Part shown: positions 57,463 to 64,000 of the stretch, piece after piece
Layout: each line of letters starts with the position of its first letter
Position numbering within the stretch: position 1 is the stretch's first letter
Assembly (NCBI GenBank): GCA_035578905.1
Contig: JAQJVL010000692.1
Span: forward strand, 124,001-188,000
Reading direction: 5' to 3'
Length of the DNA: 64,000 bases
DNA from: Stictocephala bisonia
Lineage: Eukaryota > Arthropoda > Insecta > Hemiptera > Membracidae
Made by a program: the position numbers and the translations under genes
Notes under the pieces: model-generated
The model's database searches: none
What the model saw: only the letters and a program-made list of their open reading frames with translations
What the model was told of the DNA's origin: nothing

Positions 57463-60368
57463 CCCTTTTAGTGCCGGCATCCGTATAGTACGGACGTCGG
57501 TAGTTGTAGGAAAAATGCCGACGTCCGTATAGTGCGGACGCTCGGTTTTTTCAAAATTACAGGCTGCATGATTAACCAAAATGCCTTAAATTTGGACAGT
57601 GTTTAGTACGATAGTGTCGCACTCCAACGATGTATTTGTTCGTATGTTTTGGTTTCATATTTCGGTGTTCCATGAACTTGAAAAACTAACCTCACAAGTG
57701 ATTCAGTTCAGTATCAGTGTAGACGGTCTGTGTTTGTTTACGTATTGAATGGGTTTTAGTTTAGGTTATAATAGTGTTATTTATTTATTTCTATTGTTTA
57801 TATTATATCTTTAGTGAATAAATATGAGTAAAAGGATTCGTTGTAAGTCTCCAGTTAGTGAGAACACGCTAATAAACGATCTTGCAGCTAGTGGAGTAAG
57901 AGTTGATGACGGCGAACTTAGTGATAGTTTTGTTGAAAATATAGTATCTGAAGAGGACTTATCTGATGAAAATAGTAGTTTTGACGAACTATTTGGTGGG
58001 GATGATACAGACAATGATCCATCATATGAACCCTCACAAAGTGACAGTGATATGGAAGACAATAGGTCTAGGCCTACTCTTATAAGTGACAGTGTTTTAC
58101 AACCACAACCATCCACATCAGCGGCAGTTCAAGACCCATCTAATGTTCAACAGAGACAAAGGCCTAGAGGAAGACCTAAACAAGGTATGTCAAACACATC
58201 TCGCACTCAGAATATACAGTCTGTTAATCCACCATATCCTGTAATTGATGATGATTGGGAAGAAGTGAACCTTGAAAGTGATTGTGGCAAAAGCACACAA
58301 TTTCCTTTTTTTGAAAACCCTGGGCCCAAACATTGCCCACCAGGAGATGCAAAACCAATAGATTATTTTAATTTGTTTTTTACTGTCAATTTACTTACAA
58401 TGTTTACCAATCAAACAAATCTGTATGCAACCCAATATCTACAATCTAACACTAATCTATCACCCGGTTCAAGAGCTAGGCAATGGAAACCTGTTACCGT
58501 CAATGAAATGAAAGCCTTTTTAGCTGTTCTATTGAATATGGGGTTGAATGTAAAACCAGCTTTGCATCTTTACTGGTCTACTACAAACTCTCAAACCGTC
58601 CAGTGGTTCAGAAACATGTTCAGTCGAAACCGCTTTCAAGCAATACTCAATTTTTTTCACATTGCTGATAATACGACATTGCAAAAACCTGGTCATCCTG
58701 ATTATGATCCTTGTGGTAAATTTTTACCTATAGTTGAGCATGCCAATAGAATATTTCGTACCTACTATGTACCACATAGGGAAATATCAATCGATGAGAG
58801 TTTGATAGCAACCCGTAGTCACTCTCAAATACTGCAATACTTGCCTAACAAGCACCACAGTCGATGGGGCATTAAATTATGGATGATTTGTGACAGTGTG
58901 TCAAGTTATTGTTTAGGGTTTGTCTATTACAAAGGGAAACAAGATAGAGTGACTGGTGTTGATGACCCTGGTTTATCTTATAACGTTGTAAAAAAGATGC
59001 TTGATATTGGAAACTATTTTGATAAAGGATACCACCTTTTTGTAGATAATTTTTTTTTAACAATACCAATTGCCAAATATTTGTTTAGCAGACAAACACA
59101 TATCACAGGAACTGTTCGACGTAATAGAAGGGGAATTCCAGATCAGATGAAGCAAAAATTCCAAGTAGGCCAACAACTTTATATGAGAAGTGGTGCATTG
59201 CTTATGCTCGGATTTAGAGAAAAGAAAACACAAACAAATCCTGTATTATTACTGTCCACAAAAAGTGAAGCAAAGTCTATTGAGAAAATTAAAATAAGAA
59301 ACCATGTTGAAGTGAAAAAGGACAAACCAGAGATGATTGACACTTACAACAAATACATGGGAGGAGTAGACATGAGCGATCAAATGCTGTATTGTTATCT
59401 AGATGAGAGACGTACCCTCAAGTATTGGAAAAAGGCAACATTGAACATTATATCTCGAATGGTACTAAACAGCTACATTTTGTATAAAAATAATACTGCA
59501 GGTAAAGAGCTTACACGTGTGGAGTACATGATCTCAGTTATTGAACATGTGGGTAAAGAATGGATTGCAGCTAAAAATGCACCGGTTGACATCATGGGTG
59601 GAGGAGACAATGCTGCTTATGGAATAGAACATTTACCTGGAAGAATGGAAAGAAACTGCAGTGTTTGCAGCAAGCAGAGTACATCTTCAGGAGGGAAAAG
59701 GAAAAAAGCAAGGTTCTCCTGCAAAAGATGTGGAAGAGGAGTCCACCCAACTTGCTTCGGTGAACACAAATGTTAATATTTTTTTATGGTGCTCATATCA
59801 ATAATGTATATAATATGGTATTTTTGTTGTTGTAAATATGAAGAATAGTCATGAACTAGTTGTTTTATTTGATTTACAAGTAGTGTGTTAGATATTTTTT
59901 GTGTAGAAATGAATATAAACCCAAAACTGATGAAACATGTAAAAAATGGACAAATTTGGCACGGTGTCAAAAATTAGAAAATTAGCTGCATTTTCACTTC
60001 TAAGCAAGGTAGGTTCACAAAAATCTGTCTCTTTACTCATAAATAGATGTAGATTATGATACTATTCTCAAAATAGGCTCTAGATTTTTTTTGGGTAGCA
60101 TTTATGGTGTGCAAACTTAAAAAAAATAAATAAAAAAAAATGTTTGTTGATAATATTAATTTTTTGCAAATATGATAATTTCATTAATATTATTTTTGTG
60201 TTTACAGCATGAACACACAATTATTTTAAATTGAAATAGTGAAAAAAGTAACTAGATATCTTGAAAAATAACAAAGTTAGAGCGTTTGAAGTAAAACCTT
60301 GCATTTTGGCTAAAAACACCCTGGCATTTTTCGCATATACCAGTGTAAAATGGCCGGCACTAAAAGGG
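57463..60368 (+). mobile_element. Intact piggyBac transposon PB4 with perfect ends
   Basis: TTAA at 57459-57462 and 60369-60372. The terminal inverted repeats CCCTTTTAGTGCCGGC are identical at both ends (16 of 16). The left end has further inverted copies of GACGTCCGTATAGT-like sequence (57475-57540). Length is 2906 bp with one intact ORF. It inserted into the 5' region of PB5. Confidence 0.95.
57824..59776 (+). CDS. piggyBac transposase, intact, 650 residues
   Basis: A nuclear transposase that excises precisely and inserts at TTAA (known for the family). The acidic N-terminus is at residues 28-80. An AT-hook-like PRGRPK is at 114-119. The DDE_Tnp_1_7 domain starts near 178 (PIDYFNLFFTVNLL). 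The catalytic Asp residues are D324 (ISIDESLIATR), D408 (LFVDNFFLTIP) and D516 (GGVDMSDQM), with ITGTVRRNRRGIPDQ between the second and third. The C-terminal Cys/His-rich domain (613-650: CSVCSKQ, CKRCGRG, HPTCFGEHKC) binds the ends in studied relatives. Full length, no stop, correct spacing, and both inverted repeats perfect. It is a good candidate for an autonomous, recently active copy, although no activity can be shown from sequence. Confidence 0.95.
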   Translation: MSKRIRCKSPVSENTLINDLAASGVRVDDGELSDSFVENIVSEEDLSDENSSFDELFGGDDTDNDPSYEPSQSDSDMEDNRSRPTLISDSVLQPQPSTSAAVQDPSNVQQRQRPRGRPKQGMSNTSRTQNIQSVNPPYPVIDDDWEEVNLESDCGKSTQFPFFENPGPKHCPPGDAKPIDYFNLFFTVNLLTMFTNQTNLYATQYLQSNTNLSPGSRARQWKPVTVNEMKAFLAVLLNMGLNVKPALHLYWSTTNSQTVQWFRNMFSRNRFQAILNFFHIADNTTLQKPGHPDYDPCGKFLPIVEHANRIFRTYYVPHREISIDESLIATRSHSQILQYLPNKHHSRWGIKLWMICDSVSSYCLGFVYYKGKQDRVTGVDDPGLSYNVVKKMLDIGNYFDKGYHLFVDNFFLTIPIAKYLFSRQTHITGTVRRNRRGIPDQMKQKFQVGQQLYMRSGALLMLGFREKKTQTNPVLLLSTKSEAKSIEKIKIRNHVEVKKDKPEMIDTYNKYMGGVDMSDQMLYCYLDERRTLKYWKKATLNIISRMVLNSYILYKNNTAGKELTRVEYMISVIEHVGKEWIAAKNAPVDIMGGGDNAAYGIEHLPGRMERNCSVCSKQSTSSGGKRKKARFSCKRCGRGVHPTCFGEHKC

Positions 60369-60470
60369 TTAAAAAGCATTGTCACCATCACAGAATAGTT
60401 CTGTGGTAGCAATTTTGAGTCCAGATGCACCGTCACGGAACGGTTCTGTGAAAATAGGACAATGGGTTAA

Positions 60471-61336
60471 GAAAAATCTGATAAAAATCAAGTCAATTGA
60501 ATTAATACCCGTCTTATCTAATACAGTAAATATGTTAAAAACATATATAGTTACACAATAATTTTTAATATAAATACAACTTTGCCAAAGTTGGCATCAC
60601 ATTTATTTTAGCACTTAAATTTGAATAGTATTTTTTGAACAAATTAATTTGATTTAAGTATTTGTTTATTTCCATGTATTAGGACTAATATTTCAGTGTA
60701 GAGTTTAATATTAGTTGCAAATTTCTTTCTTTCACTGATAAAAATCTGTAGATAAATTTAATTTAGAAAAAAAAGAATTACAATTTTAATGTCATACTCT
60801 TTAATTAATGACTTGTAATAAGAGTAAAATGAATTGGTTCTCTAGCAAAGCCGTACGCCATATTCTTTTCAAACTGACTAACGAACGTAGTTCAAGAGCC
60901 TGTTCGAGACTAGCATCTACCCAGCCATCTGTTCCTTTATACTTTTGGCTGACCATAACTACAAACTCTGGTACATTCTGAAATGAAGTTCTCTTCCTGG
61001 AACACATCCTATGCTTTAGACTAGTTCTTGTATTTAAGTTGTATGCTAAAACTGTTGAGCCAAGCACAAAATACACACACTCCTAGAATGCTTTACCATT
61101 TTACATAGACGATCAATCATACTATAATATTTTACTATCTTTAGAATAAATCTCGGTTTTCTAATTTACGTTATATTTGTTATATATTTTGTATGATTTC
61201 TTTTATTAATCATATAGTAACGTGAAAGAAAAGTTTCAAATAAACCTTAGAAAAACGAGATAAAAATAAAAACTGTATTGAGAAAGTGTTGACAATCAAA
61301 AGTTTGGTAATAATCATTAAAATAACAATAATTTAC
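60471..61336. other. Intron 1 sequence with one unexplained ORF
   Basis: A 91-codon minus-strand ORF (60801-61076) reads VPEFVVMVSQKYKGTDGWVD and LRSLVSLKRIWRTALLENQ. It looks protein-like and follows a CTCAACAG (about 61051-61058, minus strand) that could be an acceptor, but no donor or family is recognised and the opposite strand is also open. It could be a fragment of an unrecognised repeat. The remainder is AT-rich. Confidence 0.35.
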
Positions 61337-61430
61337 CTGAGCATGTCACAGATGGAGGTTTTGCCGTAACAACTGTCGCAAACACAATGTAATATACAAC
61401 TATTCCAAATGTAGCGATTATGTACTTCAT
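61337..61430 (-). CDS. FN3-protein gene, exon 1 (signal peptide)
   Basis: ATG at 61430 (minus strand) starts 31 codons plus one base: MKYIIATFGIVVYYIVFATV and then VTAKPPSVTCS, followed by GTAAAT as donor. It has a Lys near the N-terminus, a long hydrophobic core and small residues (VTA) before Lys, which is a good signal peptide with cleavage probably after Ala23. The exon ends in phase 1, the same phase as both FN3 exons at 20.4 and 19.1 kb, and KPPSVTC would supply the first strand of the first FN3 domain. The product is therefore likely secreted or a type I membrane protein with FN3 modules (inference). An acceptor-free ATG context and sequence upstream of 61430 suggest this is the first coding exon. 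Other exons could lie in between, but none was recognised. Confidence 0.75.
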
Positions 61431-61949
61431 TAGTATTCTTTTAACCAAACTAGTTGTTCAAATTTACTAAAATAAAAAGATTTTAAGAAACAAACATATT
61501 TTAAAAGGTTGCCACTAACCACTGTAACTAATAGTTAATGCTACAGAAACCAATAATAAAATGGATGAATAAAGTGATAATTTGTATTCTCTGGCTGACA
61601 AAAAGAGCTATCTCTCTAGATAAGACATCCTGTTTCTAAAGTTTGCATGACTATACATTGCATACAGATAACCAAGGAAGTGACATATTCCTTTATCACT
61701 GAAACAGTTTTGCGATTTCCTTTTAATGTTGAGGAAAAATACTTTTATTAATACACAGACATATCAGTTACAAGAAAAGAAAAATTATGTTCTGATGTAG
61801 TGTAAAATATTAGTACAACATATTATTAATATGATTACTTTTGATAAAATAAACAGCAGATAATTACTGATAAGGATTAAAGACACTATAATTTTGAAAA
61901 CAGTTTTGTAACTTTCCCTTAAATGACAATTTGTTGTTTGTCTATTATT
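61431..61949 (-). promoter_or_regulatory. Presumed 5' UTR and upstream region of the FN3-protein gene
   Basis: 519 bp of AT-rich, non-repetitive sequence directly upstream of the exon 1 ATG. No convincing TATA box or initiator could be singled out. The call rests on position only. Confidence 0.3.
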
Positions 61950-62270
61950 ATTGTTTATAATACAACTGTACGTTTATGGGTGAGTGAGTGAATACCACTG
62001 TACAAGTATGGTTGGGTGGGTGGGTTAATACCACAGCACATGTATTGGCTATCGGGTATGTCAATACCACTGTACGTGTATGGGTGGGTGGACCAATACC
62101 ACTGCAAATGTGTGGGTGGGTGAGTCAATACCACTGTACAAGTATGGATGGGTGGGTGGGTTATACCACAACACATGTATTAGCAGGCAGGTGGATCAAT
62201 ACCACTGTACGTGTATGGGTGGGTAAGTCAATACCATTGTACAAGTATGGGTGGGTGGGTAGGTCAATCA
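61950..62270 (+). repeat. GT-rich minisatellite, second locus, about 9 copies
   Basis: Same unit as 13400-13800 (CAATACCACTGTACGTGTAT with GGGTGGGTGG). Two variants alternate: TGTACGTGTATGGGTGGGT, and forms with CACARCACATGTATT, which suggests a higher-order unit. No foldback arms flank this copy. Confidence 0.85.
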
Positions 62271-63055
62271 TTATATATACAAAATCATTATATTTTATTG
62301 GTGTTAAGTAACTGAGTTGGGTGACTGTAACCTTGTTTGTTTGAATTAAGAGCTGTATGTAAAATAAACCTAACAGTTCAAAAATGTATTAAATTTTTGA
62401 TCTTTCAAACTACATTACATACCTGAATAAATTATACAAAGCAAAAAGTTATTATTTTAGTACAAAAAGCTTGTCTTCCCACACCTATTCAACTACAGAA
62501 TTATCTTAAAATTACCTAAAAATGAAATACAAAACTTATCATAATCATGGGTGCCGCCAGGGGGGGCAGTTGTCCCCCCTGGGATAATGAACAAGTGAAA
62601 AAATAAAAATATTCAAACCGAACAGATCTATCAAAAACAATTTTAAATCTTGTATTTTAGCGGCATTATTTTATTTTAGTATAGTTACATTTTGTTGGCA
62701 TTAGTTGGCTCTTGTCATGTACGACTTGAACGGTTGCATATTTCACACTGTCTGCACAACTATTCGGGTAGTTATTCGGAAGGTTCACACCTCATGAGGT
62801 GGTCTCTATCGGCCGTCTTCAGATCTATATCTAATTGGTGTCTGCGTGAAGCGAGGTGCACGAAGAACACAGGTGCAAAAGACTATGTTTTACTAGACAC
62901 CCCTTTGGTCAGTTGGGCTACACAATACATGTATATTTTGTTCTTTGTATCAGTGGCCTACATTACAAGTCTTGACGGTAAGTATCTTAGCTTTATAACT
63001 ATTCTAGAACTAGAAAAAAAAATTTACTTTAGGTGACAGTAAAGTAAAGGTGACA
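62271..63055. other. Unassigned sequence with a C/G-run palindrome
   Basis: At 62557-62582 CCAGGGGGG and CCCCCCTGG are separated by GCAGTTGT, a near-perfect hairpin preceded by GGTGCCG. From memory, similar hairpins are common insect repeat termini. A 114-codon ORF (62692-63036) runs through the following sequence without a recognised domain and is probably chance or part of a repeat. Confidence 0.4.
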
Positions 63056-63510
63056 GTCGGCACTGGTGGCGCAGTGCTGTAACTCAGCTACTTGGGGACA
63101 AAGTGTTTGGGAGATTGTAGGCGATAGGTTCCATGCTCGGTTCTCTTAATACCGACACGGCGTCCGCTCAATGGTTGTCATCAATATAGACACTACTAGA
63201 GAAGTCTGGAGTGTCCGTGTTGAATGGTAGTCAAGGTTCGGGTGTTGTGTAGAGAAGAGAACTAAGTGTCAAACTTGTCAGTTAGCTGAAAATCAGACCA
63301 ACACTACGTGGTTCGGATTCCACGTAAAACTGTAGGTCCCATAGTTGCCCTGGCTATTGGGCTATTAATAAATAGTACTTTCTGAGCTAAGTCGAACTCA
63401 GATAGTAACAATGACTACACTCGTTCATCTACACTCATCACACTCATTCATGCCTCATATCCACCCATATCTCTACGATCGGCGTCTTAGAGATGAATAA
63501 ATAAATGAAA
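63056..63510 (+). mobile_element. tRNA-derived SINE, copy 2 (near full length)
   Basis: The A-box-like TGGCGCAGTGCTG lies at about 63067 and the B-box-like GGTTCCATGCTC at about 63127, about 50-60 bp apart, which suits a pol III promoter from a tRNA. The body continues to a 3' block (GACTACACTCGTTCATCTAC, ATCTCTACGATCGGCGTCTTA) and ends in an AATAAATAAATG tail. The 3' 160 bp match the minus strand of 2300-2460. It should be mobilised by a LINE. No LINE in this window shares its tail. Confidence 0.75.
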
Positions 63511-64000
63511 GATTTTTCATATTTTTAGTTTAACAAACTGTGCGATCGTTGAAAACTCCTACAATTTATTTTTCAGTTCTTAATGATCTTTTTCATGCAT
63601 ACATTAGTAGTAATTTGTTCATTCGCCTCTATATTTAAACATTAAATTAATTACATTCACAATTTACATAAATTATTCGGGTTAGCATCAATTTGTGTTT
63701 ATATTCTGTAATTCACCCAATGAAAATATCTTTCAAACGCGCCTATTGATGCAAAACTACAAAATACTTTATAATCGAGCACTTAACAGTATGTACATTT
63801 AAATATGTGGTCAACCATAATCTCGTCATCAAGTAAAGTCTGGGCAAAGATCATTTACTTTTGGCAAAATGGCGGCCAGCTACAGGCCACCTGTTCAATC
63901 TGTGTTGTAGAGCTAGTGTTGTCTACTAAAGTAAACACTGTCAGCTTGAGGGAATCGTATGGGCTGGTACCAATTTAATGGGAAAACCCGGCTATTGGGG
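63511..64000. other. Non-coding stretch, nothing recognised
   Basis: AT-rich, with a short GC-balanced patch near 63860-63900. No ORF, splice pair or repeat seen. Confidence 0.5.

Larger units (their letters stand above)
56156..60466 (-). mobile_element. piggyBac element PB5, 3'-truncated, split by PB4
   Basis: The 5' end is at 60466: TTAA (60467-60470) followed on the minus strand by CCCATTGTCCTATTTTCACA, and a subterminal inverted motif CACAGAATAGTTCTGTG at about 60390. The transposase is on the minus strand at 56156-57217. PB4 inserted at TTAA between the 5' end and the ORF. The 3' part after the first catalytic region is missing. Confidence 0.8.

Noticed and set aside
61955..62311. ORFs over the second minisatellite
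   Set aside because: Same repetitive origin as at 13.4 kb.
62692..63036. 114-codon ORF
   Set aside because: No domain, no splice or start evidence. It probably lies in an unrecognised repeat.
63056..63140. A true tRNA gene
   Set aside because: Only A- and B-box-like motifs are present. The sequence does not form a cloverleaf that I can draw and is followed by a SINE body and tail.

Overview
The window looks like nuclear DNA of an arthropod, most probably an insect. It is AT-rich, has spliced exons with GT/AG borders, a copia-type element primed at the classic GGTTATGGGCCCAG site, and piggyBac, mariner, pogo, hAT and P elements together with several jockey-group LINEs. The species is not decided by the sequence. 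No bacterial gene, CRISPR array, rRNA or true tRNA gene was seen.

Host gene. Three minus-strand exons belong together: a signal-peptide exon (61337-61430) and two fibronectin type III exons (20376-20666 and 19102-19392). Each FN3 exon is 291 bp, all junctions are phase 1, and the exons join without disturbing the reading frame. If exon 1 splices directly to exon 2, intron 1 is about 40.7 kb, and most of the window's transposons lie inside it. No further exon was recognised below 19.1 kb, so the gene probably continues off the left edge.

Left part (1-18.7 kb): a decayed multi-copy arthropod ORF (580-2328), a SINE, a mariner remnant, a Ty1/copia element (3711-8315), and a piggyBac relic (about 9.4-10.9 kb). 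The stretch of about 4.4-12.7 kb has abnormal homopolymers and looks like poor consensus sequence. Then come a foldback-like element with a minisatellite core (13.2-18.7 kb) and a PHD-finger LINE (LINE A) inserted in it.

Intron 1 (20.7-61.3 kb) is a set of nested insertions. A piggyBac (PB2) is split by a pogo element with a C-terminal PHD finger (22922-26001). A LINE (LINE D) is split by a P-type element with very long terminal inverted repeats (29764-36567). LINE C is split by an intact hAT element (37127-39861) with an 8-bp target duplication. LINE B is split by a piggyBac (PB3, 49130-51395) and by an intact pogo element (52374-55265). A piggyBac (PB5) is split in its 5' end by an intact piggyBac (PB4, 57463-60368).

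The most unusual item is ORF1 of LINE C (42505-44933, minus). It joins a PWWP-like domain, a SENP8/Ulp1-like cysteine peptidase with recognisable catalytic residues, a coiled coil and an SGNH esterase-like domain. Only one frameshift and one stop interrupt it. Chromatin-reader-like modules recur in unrelated elements here: PHD in LINE A ORF1 and in one pogo, PWWP in LINE C, and a Tudor-like tail in the other pogo.

Right end (61.4-64 kb): the region upstream of exon 1, a second copy of the GT-rich minisatellite, a short palindrome and a second SINE copy.
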